34,645 bases of DNA from a virus. This document shows positions 6,035 through 14,308 of the stretch, in pieces. The notes under the pieces are model-generated. The model saw only the letters and a list, made by a program, of their open reading frames with translations. It had not been told where the DNA came from and made no database searches. Each line of letters opens with the position of its first letter. Positions within the stretch are counted from its first letter, which is position 1. The stretch covers positions 1-34,645 of IMG/VR virus record IMGVR_UViG_3300031167_000001; one strand, written 5' to 3'. The position numbers and the translations under genes are program-made.

Positions 6035-7251
6035 ATTTAGCTGAAATGTTAAGAGGCAATCCATTAGCACAAAAGAGATTAGCAGATAATTTTGCTATGG
6101 ATCAGCAGGGTGATCTTGCTCGCATGATGCAACAGCATGGAACGGTACAAGACCCTGCAAGAGTTCAAGAGCCTCAAGCATTAGGCAACTTACCAATGGA
6201 TGTGCCTCAATATACTCCAGATAATGCGCCTGACTTTAGTGAGCAACTGATGAACCTTATGCCGATTGCAGGGATGTTGAAAGCTGGAGGCAAAGTTAAT
6301 CCATACTTAAAAGGTGTGGCAGAAGGTGATGAGTTGATCGGTATGCACAATCTCTCTGCTGATAATTTAGCACACGCACAGGAAATTGGTGGCCTACCAG
6401 TTCCAAGTATTGGCATTGCTAAAGCCAATGCACCGCTTGAAGGCTTTGGTGATATTTCTCTGATTGCTAGACAAGATATGGTTACTCCCGGCAGAGGTAA
6501 TCCCGTAGTTGGGGCAGATGCTTACAGCAAACGGTATCCCAATATTGTTGAACATAATGGTGAGGATAAAATTTTCAAGGGCTTCACTAATAGCGGCAAT
6601 AGGAGATATGCACCGCACACGCTTGACAATGTTGTGAAAGAAATGAAAGGCCCGGTTACAGATACGGAAGGTTGGAATTATGGAGCGGGATCGTTGCGAT
6701 CGAATTATGCTCCTAAGTTTAGAACCCTAGAAGGGATTCAAAAAGCCAGAGATCAGGTAGTACCTGAGAAAAATATGCCAGCAGTTCGGGAAGAAATGAA
6801 TGAAAGGCTTTTTGGATTGGCAGATGATTTATTGCCTTACGATAAGCATTATAAAAAATACGAGTTGGGCTATGGAGATACGGTTACTGCTAGGCTTGGG
6901 CCTAAAGAAAGATTGTCGGATTATTATGAAGGCATACCCCCTGAACTGTCAGCCAAAATTAGCAAGTTCAAAAAGGAATTAGTAGATTCACCAACTGCAT
7001 ACTTTGAGGCTAAACCACAACGGGGAGTGCAGTTGCAAGAGTTTGGTGGTGCGATTGTTCCTGATAATGTTGATGCCCGTACTTTAGAAATTCTAAAGCG
7101 AAACGGCATTGAGAATGTTGAAAGATACGGAGGGGCAGAAGAGGGGAAATACAAGACTAAGGCAGAAGCCATGAAACAGTTTAGAGATTTAATGTTTTCT
7201 ACTGGTGGCTCTGGGTTCTTAGCATCACAGTTATCAGGACAAGATAGATAG
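6031..7251 (+). CDS. unknown 406-aa protein, polyvalent-protein-like, between terL and portal
   Basis: Residues about 100-160 carry the string LIGMHNLSADNLAHAQEIGG, then LPVPSIGIAKANAPLEGFGD and ISLIARQDM. This resembles a module I associate with large polyvalent and MuF-type proteins of phages and conjugative elements; that link rests on memory of the pattern. The rest contains YAPKFRTLEGIQKARDQVV and a C-terminal charged helix. There is no recognised catalytic motif. Its place just before the portal gene suggests a virion-carried, perhaps injected, protein. Confidence 0.7.
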   Translation: MNLAEMLRGNPLAQKRLADNFAMDQQGDLARMMQQHGTVQDPARVQEPQALGNLPMDVPQYTPDNAPDFSEQLMNLMPIAGMLKAGGKVNPYLKGVAEGDELIGMHNLSADNLAHAQEIGGLPVPSIGIAKANAPLEGFGDISLIARQDMVTPGRGNPVVGADAYSKRYPNIVEHNGEDKIFKGFTNSGNRRYAPHTLDNVVKEMKGPVTDTEGWNYGAGSLRSNYAPKFRTLEGIQKARDQVVPEKNMPAVREEMNERLFGLADDLLPYDKHYKKYELGYGDTVTARLGPKERLSDYYEGIPPELSAKISKFKKELVDSPTAYFEAKPQRGVQLQEFGGAIVPDNVDARTLEILKRNGIENVERYGGAEEGKYKTKAEAMKQFRDLMFSTGGSGFLASQLSGQDR

Positions 7252-7264
7252 TTTTTAAATGTAG

Positions 7265-7297
7265 TTGGAAAGGATTTCCAACAAGCCCAGGAGGGCT
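7265..7297 (+). promoter_or_regulatory. two hairpins before the portal start, second one holds the ribosome site
   Basis: First hairpin 7265-7281: stem TTGGAA/TTCCAA around loop AGGAT, followed by CAAG. Second hairpin 7284-7297: AGCCC/GGGCT around AGGA; the AGGAGGG ribosome site at 7289-7295 lies in its loop and 3' arm, 10 bases before ATG 7306. The first hairpin has a close counterpart before the coat gene. A translational control element is inferred. Confidence 0.65.
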
Positions 7298-7305
7298 ACT
7301 ACAGT

Positions 7306-9174
7306 ATGGATGAAAAAGAAGAAACAGAAGAACACGAAAAAGAAGAGAAGAAGGATAAAAAGAAAGCCTCTAAAAAAGAAGAAGCTATCCTGGTTCAAGC
7401 CAAGGAGTTCTTTGAAGAGTCTCAAGATGGTTCTGACTTCAATCGTAACCGATATGAGGACGATACTAATTTCGGCAGGTTAGGAGATCAGTGGCCTCAA
7501 GAGATTAAGAGGCAGAGGCTTTTAGAGTCACGCCCTTGTCTTACCATTAACAAAATACCTGCCTTTGTTCGGCAAGTAGTTAATGATGCAAGACAAAACA
7601 AACCTGGCATCATAGTTTCCCCCGTAGATAACGGTGCAGACAAGGCAACGGCAGAGGTTATCAATGGATTGGTTAGAGCCATCCAGAGAAACTCTAACGC
7701 TGATATTGCCTTTGATACTGCGCTCGATCATTCCGTATCAGGAGGATTTGGTTTCTTCCGTATCAGCATTGAATATGCCAGCCCTGAGTCGTTTGACTTA
7801 GAAGCAAAAATTAACAGAATCCCAAACCCTTTGCTTGTTCATTGGGACGTTAACTCAACTGAGTTTGATGCCTCCGATTGGAACTATGCCTTTGTCAGTG
7901 AGTTTGTAACTTCAGACGATTTTGAGACTCGGTGGCCTGACTATGAACCAGTTTCATTTGAAGGTGATAATCGTGGTGCTGTTAATGATTTTCAGACAAC
8001 TAAAGATCAGATCCATGTAGTTGAGTACTTCTACCGTGAACCAATAGAAAGAACGCTGGTTGAGTTAAGCAACGGGATGGTTATTCGTGAAGATTCAATA
8101 ACTGATGAGCATCGTATGTTGATGCTGGTTGAAGACATAAGCATTAAGCGTGAGCGTGTTGTTAAGACTCACAAGGTAATGCGAAGAGTATTGAGTGGCA
8201 GCGCAGTTTTAGAAGAAGATGAGTGGCCTGGTGAATCAATCCCTGTCTGCCCTGTTTGGGGTGAGGAAATAATCTACCAGGGGCAAAGACATTTTCGATC
8301 CATGATTACTGATGCCAAAGACCCACAGATGATGTTCAACTTCTGGAGATCAGCTTCTACTGAGTTAGTGGCACTAGCTCCTAAAGCTCCCTGGGTTGGG
8401 CCAAAAGGTTTTATCCATCCAGACGATCAAGAGCGTTGGGATACGGCAAATATAAGAAGTTACTCAACATTAGAGTATGACGCAACAGCAGGTGGCGCAC
8501 CTACCCGACAAGGTTTTGCAGGCGTACCCGCAGGAGTAGTTCAAGAGGCACTAAATAGTTCAGACGATATAAAATCGATAATCGGCATACATGATGCCGG
8601 GTTGGGAGCAAGATCGAATGAGACCTCAGGAAAGGCTATTATTGCTCGCCAAAAAGAGTCTGATGTTTCTAATTTTCACTTTGTCGATAATTTGTCGAGG
8701 GCGATTCAATACTGCGGCCGATGCCTTGTGGAGATTATACCTAGTGTTTATACGGCAAGGTCTACGCTTAGAATTATCGGGAACGATCAAAAAGAAAAAG
8801 TAGTGCAGATGGTTAATGCTGGCAATGAGGGTCAGCCACCACCACAAGTTGATGAAGGCCAAGAGGTTGAAGACAAAATGTATAACCTCTCAGTTGGCAG
8901 ATATGACGTAACAGTAAAAGCTGGCCCAACATACGAATCTCAGCGTGAAGAAACAAGAGAAACTCTGATCGAGATCATGCGACAGATTCCTGGGTCAGCA
9001 GAAATTATAGGAGATGTATTGTTAGAACACATGGACTTTGAAGGTGCGGAGAAAGTGGCTGAAAGACTAAGGCCACCAAGCCCACCTCAAGCTCCACCAC
9101 AAGTTGATCCAGGGACGGGTCAACCAATTCAGGCACAACCACAAGCAGGTGGGATGCCGCCACAAGGGATTTAA
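7306..9174 (+). CDS. portal protein, P22 family
   Basis: The 622-aa protein opens with a very acidic/basic tail (residues 1-30, Glu and Lys), then RPCLTINKIPAFVRQVVNDARQNKP, AEVINGLVRAIQRNSNADIAFDTA and SGGFGFFRISIEYA, the hallmark N-terminal body of P22-type portals (Phage_P22_portal). The C-terminus is Pro/Gln-rich. P22 gp1 is about 725 aa, so this is a shorter form. It forms the dodecameric ring at one vertex, contacts TerL during packaging and the adaptor after it. Confidence 0.93.
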   Translation: MDEKEETEEHEKEEKKDKKKASKKEEAILVQAKEFFEESQDGSDFNRNRYEDDTNFGRLGDQWPQEIKRQRLLESRPCLTINKIPAFVRQVVNDARQNKPGIIVSPVDNGADKATAEVINGLVRAIQRNSNADIAFDTALDHSVSGGFGFFRISIEYASPESFDLEAKINRIPNPLLVHWDVNSTEFDASDWNYAFVSEFVTSDDFETRWPDYEPVSFEGDNRGAVNDFQTTKDQIHVVEYFYREPIERTLVELSNGMVIREDSITDEHRMLMLVEDISIKRERVVKTHKVMRRVLSGSAVLEEDEWPGESIPVCPVWGEEIIYQGQRHFRSMITDAKDPQMMFNFWRSASTELVALAPKAPWVGPKGFIHPDDQERWDTANIRSYSTLEYDATAGGAPTRQGFAGVPAGVVQEALNSSDDIKSIIGIHDAGLGARSNETSGKAIIARQKESDVSNFHFVDNLSRAIQYCGRCLVEIIPSVYTARSTLRIIGNDQKEKVVQMVNAGNEGQPPPQVDEGQEVEDKMYNLSVGRYDVTVKAGPTYESQREETRETLIEIMRQIPGSAEIIGDVLLEHMDFEGAEKVAERLRPPSPPQAPPQVDPGTGQPIQAQPQAGGMPPQGI

Positions 9175-9177
9175 ATT

Positions 9178-10098
9178 ATGAATGACTCAACATCCACGGA
9201 CGGAATTGAGGCAGTAGAAACATCTGAAGCAGAAATCACAGAAACCATTGATACGGACGTTGAGGATTCGCAAGAAGACCTCGATGAAAGTTATGAGGGT
9301 GACTCTGATGATGAATCAGATGGGGAAGAGTACCGTGAGTACAACTTTGGCGGCAAAGAATTTAAAGTGCCAAGAGATGCGTTAGACGATGAGACATCAG
9401 AACAATTCGAAGCCTATGGCAAAGGGTTGCAATCTGATTACACGAAGAAAACGCAAGATATAGCCGAAGCAAGAAAGCACATTGAAGCCAGAGAACAATC
9501 AGCAGAAAAACTACTCTCACTTCAAGGTGACACATTAGATATTTATTCAAAAGGTCTTGCAATACGTCAAGAACTTGCTGATTTAAACCAGATCAATCTC
9601 AACTCACTTTGGCAATCGAATCCCGATCAGGCCAGACAAGTTTCAGATATGATCTCGCAAAAACAGGCAGAGTTCAATGCAACAGTTCAACAGGTTAGTT
9701 CTAGGGAAAATGCAATGTCTCAACAGAGACAGGTTGATATACAAACACGATCAGCCCAGGGTGAGAAAGCCTTGAATGAACGCATCCCCGGATTTACTAG
9801 CAAGTCTAACGAGGTAGTTGAGTATTTCTGCAAAAACTTTGGCGCATCAAAGAAAGAGGCCGAAGCAAACTGGAGAGCAGACCCCGTTACAAGCGAACTG
9901 GCATATAAGGCAATGTTGTACGACAAGATGAAAGCGAATGTTAAGAAGGGGAGCAAGGTGCAACCAACTCCTGCAACTGAAACCAGGCCCGTAAAGGGGA
10001 AAGGTGGAAGGCACAAGTCAAACACTCCGACAGATAAAGATTCATCGGCAGCTTGGCTTGCCAAACGTAACGCACAACTAAGAAAAAGAACGGGATAA
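9178..10098 (+). CDS. scaffold protein
   Basis: The 306-aa protein has a very acidic N-terminal third, a central helical Gln/Glu-rich part (TKKTQDIAEARKHIEAREQS to SQKQAEFNATVQQVSS) and a basic C-terminal tail (GKGGRHKSNTPTDKDSSAAW). Position between portal and coat, composition and the basic end, which in P22 gp8 binds coat protein, all fit a scaffold. Sequence identity with P22 gp8 cannot be judged here. Confidence 0.8.
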   Translation: MNDSTSTDGIEAVETSEAEITETIDTDVEDSQEDLDESYEGDSDDESDGEEYREYNFGGKEFKVPRDALDDETSEQFEAYGKGLQSDYTKKTQDIAEARKHIEAREQSAEKLLSLQGDTLDIYSKGLAIRQELADLNQINLNSLWQSNPDQARQVSDMISQKQAEFNATVQQVSSRENAMSQQRQVDIQTRSAQGEKALNERIPGFTSKSNEVVEYFCKNFGASKKEAEANWRADPVTSELAYKAMLYDKMKANVKKGSKVQPTPATETRPVKGKGGRHKSNTPTDKDSSAAWLAKRNAQLRKRTG

Positions 10099-10120
10099 CC
10101 CCGTTTAATTAATAATGTAT

Positions 10121-10141
10121 TTGAGCAGGATGCTCAACAAG
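10121..10141 (+). promoter_or_regulatory. hairpin before the coat gene, twin of the one before portal
   Basis: Stem TTGAGC/GCTCAA around loop AGGAT, followed by CAAG, 22 bases before the coat ATG; GGAAGGA at 10147-10153 is the ribosome site. The loop and the flanks are the same as at 7265-7285, while the inner three base pairs differ with full compensation (GAA/TTC there, AGC/GCT here). Confidence 0.7.
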
Positions 10142-10163
10142 TCTATGGAAGGACTAATACACA

Positions 10164-11372
10164 ATGGCAAATTCACTAATTACACCAACCGCAGTAACCC
10201 GTGAAGCATTACGGATATTGCATCAGAAGTTAAATTTTGTAGGCTCAATAAATCGTCAATACGATGACCGCTTTGCAAAGAGTGGCGCAAAAATCGGGGA
10301 CAGTTTGAGCATCCGGCTCCCGAATGAGTATGTGGTGCGTACTGGTGCGGCTCTCTCCACCCAGGACACAGTTGAAGCCACCGAAACCCTGCAAGTTGCA
10401 ACGCAGAAAGGTGTTGATCTCAGCTTCTTGTCTTCTGATCTAACAACGGACTTGGATGACTTCTCTGACCGTATTCTAAAACCTGCTATGTCAGTGTTGG
10501 GTGCGGCTATCGAGAGCGATGCCATATCCATGTACGCAGACGTTTCAAAAGAAGTCTCTGACGTTGGTGCGGCTATGACCATCGTGGACGTTCTCAATTC
10601 CAGTAAAGGTCTTACAGATTCCCTTGCTGCTGATGAACGCACATTGATCCTGAACACTCAGGCGAATGTTGACCTGGTTGATGCACTGAAGGGATTGTTT
10701 AACGATCCTGCGAAGTTGTCTGAGAATTACCGCAAAGGCATGGTTGCTAATAACTTCCTTGGCTATACGGATGTTTACCAGAACACACTGATGCCTCTAC
10801 ATACTACTGGCACTGATGATGGCACTGGTGACTATCTTGTAAATGGTGCAAGTGAGTCTGGATCATCTATTACTGTTGATACGGGCGCAGGTACTTTGGT
10901 TAAAGGTGATGTTATCTATTTCACGGGAGTGAATAGTGTTCATCCTGAGACTAAGGCTGACACTGGAATCCTCAAGGCGTTTGCAGTTGCAGCTACAACT
11001 GGAACTTCAGCGACTGCCATAACCATCACCCCATCGTTGGTTGCATCAGGAGCCAAGCAGAATGTAACGGCTGTCCCTGCTAACAATGCCCCTGTGTTGT
11101 GTGTGGAGTCTGATCGTTCAACCGCAGTTGCGGCTTCTGCTGATTACGGTATCTCATTGGGATTCTGTAAAAACGCATTTGCATTTGCAACGGCTGATCT
11201 AATCATGCCGAAGGGTGTGGACTTCTCAGCCCGTGAAGTGATGGACGGTATTTCAATGCGTGTTGTTCGTCAATACACAATTGCTGATGACAAGTTTCCT
11301 TGTCGTTTGGATGTTCTCTACGGATATAAAACTATCCGTGAGCAAGAGGCAGTTCGTATCGGAAGCAACTAA
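10164..11372 (+). CDS. major capsid protein, P22 coat family
   Basis: MANSLITPTAVTREALRILH, then LNFVGSINRQYDDRFAKSG and AKIGDSLSIRLPNEYVVRTG at the N-terminus, and MPKGVDFSAREVMDGISMRV-VRQYTIADDK at the C-terminus, match the P22 gp5 coat family, an HK97 fold with an inserted I-domain. The Ala/Thr/Gly-rich section at about residues 200-300 is probably that insertion. The length of 402 aa is near the 430 aa of P22. It co-assembles with the scaffold encoded just upstream, and folding by host GroEL, with the phage GroES-like protein, is plausible. Confidence 0.93.
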   Translation: MANSLITPTAVTREALRILHQKLNFVGSINRQYDDRFAKSGAKIGDSLSIRLPNEYVVRTGAALSTQDTVEATETLQVATQKGVDLSFLSSDLTTDLDDFSDRILKPAMSVLGAAIESDAISMYADVSKEVSDVGAAMTIVDVLNSSKGLTDSLAADERTLILNTQANVDLVDALKGLFNDPAKLSENYRKGMVANNFLGYTDVYQNTLMPLHTTGTDDGTGDYLVNGASESGSSITVDTGAGTLVKGDVIYFTGVNSVHPETKADTGILKAFAVAATTGTSATAITITPSLVASGAKQNVTAVPANNAPVLCVESDRSTAVAASADYGISLGFCKNAFAFATADLIMPKGVDFSAREVMDGISMRVVRQYTIADDKFPCRLDVLYGYKTIREQEAVRIGSN

Positions 11373-11378
11373 GAATAT

Positions 11379-11402
11379 GGGGAGTGCTTTTACAGGCTCC
11401 CC
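11379..11402 (+). terminator. possible weak terminator or mRNA 3' hairpin after the coat gene
   Basis: Stem GGGGAG/CTCCCC with a 12-nt loop, followed by TACTTTTAAC. The T-run is short, so partial termination or protection of the abundant coat mRNA is more likely than a full stop. Confidence 0.4.
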
Positions 11403-11424
11403 TACTTTTAACTAGGAGACATTT

Positions 11425-11601
11425 ATGGCGGCATCAGGGGCAGTAACAATGCCAATGGTAGTGGATAAGCACGATAGCTGGAGATTCAGAAATAACAAAG
11501 GAAACATAGAGCAGAAATTATTTAAAGCTGGTGAGAAGATCGGGAGTTTCTGGTACGAGAACAGAGAAAAAGCGGGATACCGAAAGCCTAAAAAGGATTA
11601 A
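11425..11601 (+). CDS. 58-aa small head-region protein
   Basis: ATG 11425 with AGGAG six bases upstream. The product (MAASGAVTMPMVVDKHDSW...) is short and basic at its end (GYRKPKKD), with several aromatic residues. No family is recognised. It lies between coat and adaptor genes, where a capsid-decoration or connector protein would fit. Confidence 0.6.
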   Translation: MAASGAVTMPMVVDKHDSWRFRNNKGNIEQKLFKAGEKIGSFWYENREKAGYRKPKKD

Positions 11602-11607
11602 TTAATA

Positions 11608-12327
11608 ATGTCATTTTTGACGATACTGCAAGACGTAGCCGATGAGATCGGGATTGCTCAACCTGCGACGGGTATAAGCAACGCCAACCCAGAAGTTTTA
11701 AAGCTGATCCGTTATGTGGATAAGGTTGGCACTGTTCTTATGAAGTCTTTCTCCTGGCAACTGCTGACTAAGGAAAAAACTTTTACATCGGTTGCAACGG
11801 AACAGCAAACCTCAACAATTATTGCGGATGATTTTGATCGCTTCATACCTGAAACATTTTGGAATCGTGATGACAATAAGTTAATTGCTGGGCCAATTAC
11901 ATCTAAGGAATGGCAGGGATTGAAAGCTGCTGACTACGACAATAACACCAATAGAAAATTCAGATTAAGAGAGGACAATATTTTAATTGTTCCTGTCCCT
12001 GTCGCTGGTAACACTTTAGCTTATGAATATGTATCTAATAAGTGGGTAGATACTGCGGCTGGTGGTGCGCCTAAAACATCATTCACAATTGATACAGATG
12101 TCCCAATAATTGATGAAGAGTTGTTAACGCTTGGCGTTGTCTATGAGTTTTTGAATGGCTCCGGTTTACCTGCTGGAGCAGCAGCAAAAGCATACTTAGA
12201 TTATTTTAAGATGCTGGCGAAAAACGATCAACCTACCTCAACCGTTATGGTTGCTGGTGATATATTCTGGGGATCAAACTCAAGACATTATCACGGTACG
12301 CCTTCTGCTAGTGGAGCCGTAATATGA
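11608..12327 (+). CDS. head-tail adaptor (SU10 adaptor / gp4-like position)
   Basis: The 239-aa protein begins with a helical repeat LTILQDVADEIGIAQPATGI, then LLKSFSWQLL-type text (VLMKSFSWQLLTKEKTF) and a beta-rich C-terminal half. This resembles phage adaptor proteins that bind below the portal ring, such as the SU10 adaptor family. Position directly after the coat gene cluster agrees. The assignment to a specific family is moderately sure. Confidence 0.65.
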   Translation: MSFLTILQDVADEIGIAQPATGISNANPEVLKLIRYVDKVGTVLMKSFSWQLLTKEKTFTSVATEQQTSTIIADDFDRFIPETFWNRDDNKLIAGPITSKEWQGLKAADYDNNTNRKFRLREDNILIVPVPVAGNTLAYEYVSNKWVDTAAGGAPKTSFTIDTDVPIIDEELLTLGVVYEFLNGSGLPAGAAAKAYLDYFKMLAKNDQPTSTVMVAGDIFWGSNSRHYHGTPSASGAVI

Positions 12328-13868
12328 GTTTAGGCATAGCGGTTAATGACCCCTCATCAGTTACTAAAACATCATCGGCCCCTACTGGTGGCTGGGATAC
12401 AATGTCCGCATTTTCGGATATGCCAGCAAAAAATGCGGTGATACTTGATAACTTTTTCCCTGAAACGGAGCAAGTTACTTTAAGGCGTGGGTCAATTTCT
12501 TACGCTACTGGCATGGCAGGTAATGTTGAGACACTGTTAGAGTATGCCCCTCATAACGGAGACAATGAATTATTCGCCTGTAACGGTGGATCAATTTACG
12601 ATGTTTCACTTGCAGGTGCAGTTGGCACAGCAGTAGTTACGGGACGATCAAACAATAGATTTCAATCAACTCAAATTGGTACTTCTGGGGGGCAATTCCT
12701 TTTTGCCTGTAACGGTCAAGACACTCCACAAACTTATAACGGTTCTGCCTGGGCTGACAGCGTAGCAGCAGGGCCAACTATAGCCAACTTGATCTGGTGT
12801 ACAACGCACCAGGCAAGGATATTTTTTGGTGAGAAAAACAGTCTATCATTTTGGTTTTTAGGAACCCGTGCCATAGCGGGTACAGCATCAGAGTTTCCAC
12901 TTGACGCTATTTGTAAGAAGGGTGGTTACATAATGTCAATGGGTAGCTGGACAAGGGACGGTGGTAGTGGCCCTGATGATGTTGCCGTATTCCTGACAAG
13001 TGAGGGTGAGGTAGCAATTTACTCTGGCACAAATCCATCAAGCGCAAGCACCTGGGCATTAGTTGGTGTGTTCCAATCGGGCAGACCAATTGGTAGACGT
13101 TGCATGGTTAAGAATGGTGGAGATTTAATTCTAGTAACAGAGGACGGATTTACACCTGCATCACAATATTTTGCGGTTGATCGTGCAGGGATAGAAAATG
13201 TTTCAATCTCCAGGCAAATAAATGATGCCGTTAATACTGCCGTGAATAGTTACGGAAGTATATATGGCTGGCAGCCCGTTCTCTTTCCTAGAGGGCAGAT
13301 GTTGATTTTCAATATCCCTGTCAGTGGAACAGAGATGCACCAATACGTTTTCAATACCCTCACAAATGCACCTTGCAGATTCAAAGGCATGAACGCTGTT
13401 TGTTGGGGAATGATGGGTGATCGCATATTTTTTGGGAAGACAGATGGAACAGTACACGAATTTAGTGGTAGCACAAATCCAACCTCTGATGCTGGTGTTG
13501 ACATAACGGGGGACGGTATGGGTGCGTTTAGTTATTTTGGTTCAAAGGCAAGTGAGAAGAACTTTAAATTAGTTGAGCCAATCTTTGCAAGTACCGGGAA
13601 CCCAAACCCTGCATTAGATTTGAATGTAGATTTTACGGTTTACTCTCCAATAGGACAACCCTCACCGCTACCTAACTCTGCCGGACAATGGGGAGTTGCA
13701 AAATGGGGCGTATCACTTTGGGGTAAGTCAGGCCAAATATTTAAAGCATGGTTAGGAGTTCGTGGCATTGGACGTTCTGCGGCTTTAAGGATAAGGGTGA
13801 CAACCGATGTTGCAAGGCCATCCTGGATCGCAACTAATTACACTTTTGTGAGAGGTGGACATATTTGA
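12324..13868 (+). CDS. tail nozzle/stabiliser protein, beta-propeller-like
   Basis: The 514-aa protein opens with PTGGWDTMSAFSDMPAKNAV and ILDNFFPETEQVTLRRGS, the common start of podovirus tail proteins that sit below the adaptor (the position of P22 gp10). Repeated blades such as LFACNGGSIYDVS, FLFACNGQDTPQTYNGSAW and GGDLILVTEDGFTPAS suggest a beta-propeller. ATG 12324 overlaps the adaptor stop by four bases. Confidence 0.75.
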   Translation: MSLGIAVNDPSSVTKTSSAPTGGWDTMSAFSDMPAKNAVILDNFFPETEQVTLRRGSISYATGMAGNVETLLEYAPHNGDNELFACNGGSIYDVSLAGAVGTAVVTGRSNNRFQSTQIGTSGGQFLFACNGQDTPQTYNGSAWADSVAAGPTIANLIWCTTHQARIFFGEKNSLSFWFLGTRAIAGTASEFPLDAICKKGGYIMSMGSWTRDGGSGPDDVAVFLTSEGEVAIYSGTNPSSASTWALVGVFQSGRPIGRRCMVKNGGDLILVTEDGFTPASQYFAVDRAGIENVSISRQINDAVNTAVNSYGSIYGWQPVLFPRGQMLIFNIPVSGTEMHQYVFNTLTNAPCRFKGMNAVCWGMMGDRIFFGKTDGTVHEFSGSTNPTSDAGVDITGDGMGAFSYFGSKASEKNFKLVEPIFASTGNPNPALDLNVDFTVYSPIGQPSPLPNSAGQWGVAKWGVSLWGKSGQIFKAWLGVRGIGRSAALRIRVTTDVARPSWIATNYTFVRGGHI

Positions 13869-14308
13869 GTCGAGAAGTCCCACAGTTACTTTACGGCAGA
13901 TCGGATGAAGTTGCCGAGTGGGTTGCCTTACAGATACCCGAAGCTAATCACGGATTCCAGCAAGCAACTGCAATTGGGGTTGTGTCAGAGGGTAAGTTAA
14001 TAGCAGGGGTTGTTTATAACGAATGGCAACCAGATTATAAAACTTTGCAGTTAAGCATTGCAGCTACCAGCCCAATGTGGGCAAGGAAAGAAGTTATTAG
14101 CGGATTACTTGCATATCCTTTTTACCAGTTAGATGTTTATAAATGCTGGATGACAGTTCCCTCAGATAACGAGGCATCTTTAAGAATGACAACCAAAGTT
14201 GGATTCGTGAAAGAAGGTATCATGGCACATCAATATGGAAAGAAACGACACGCTGTTATCAAGCGAATGTTTAAGCCAGATTATGAACGATTATGGAGAG
14301 ATAAGTAA
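13865..14308 (+). CDS. GNAT-family acetyltransferase-like protein
   Basis: TTG 13865 overlaps the upstream TGA. The 147-aa product has the GNAT fold order: IGVVSEGKLIAGVVYNEW, LQLSIAATSPMWARKEVI, and VPSDNEASLRMTTKVGFVKEG (motif B, the NxxxxRxxxKxGF pattern). Such genes are frequent in head-tail blocks of podoviruses. The substrate is unknown; modification of a virion or host protein is possible. Confidence 0.75.
   Translation: MSREVPQLLYGRSDEVAEWVALQIPEANHGFQQATAIGVVSEGKLIAGVVYNEWQPDYKTLQLSIAATSPMWARKEVISGLLAYPFYQLDVYKCWMTVPSDNEASLRMTTKVGFVKEGIMAHQYGKKRHAVIKRMFKPDYERLWRDK

Noticed and set aside
9720-10064. 114-aa minus-strand frame inside the scaffold gene
   Set aside because: It lies fully inside a well supported gene and has no regulatory signals.
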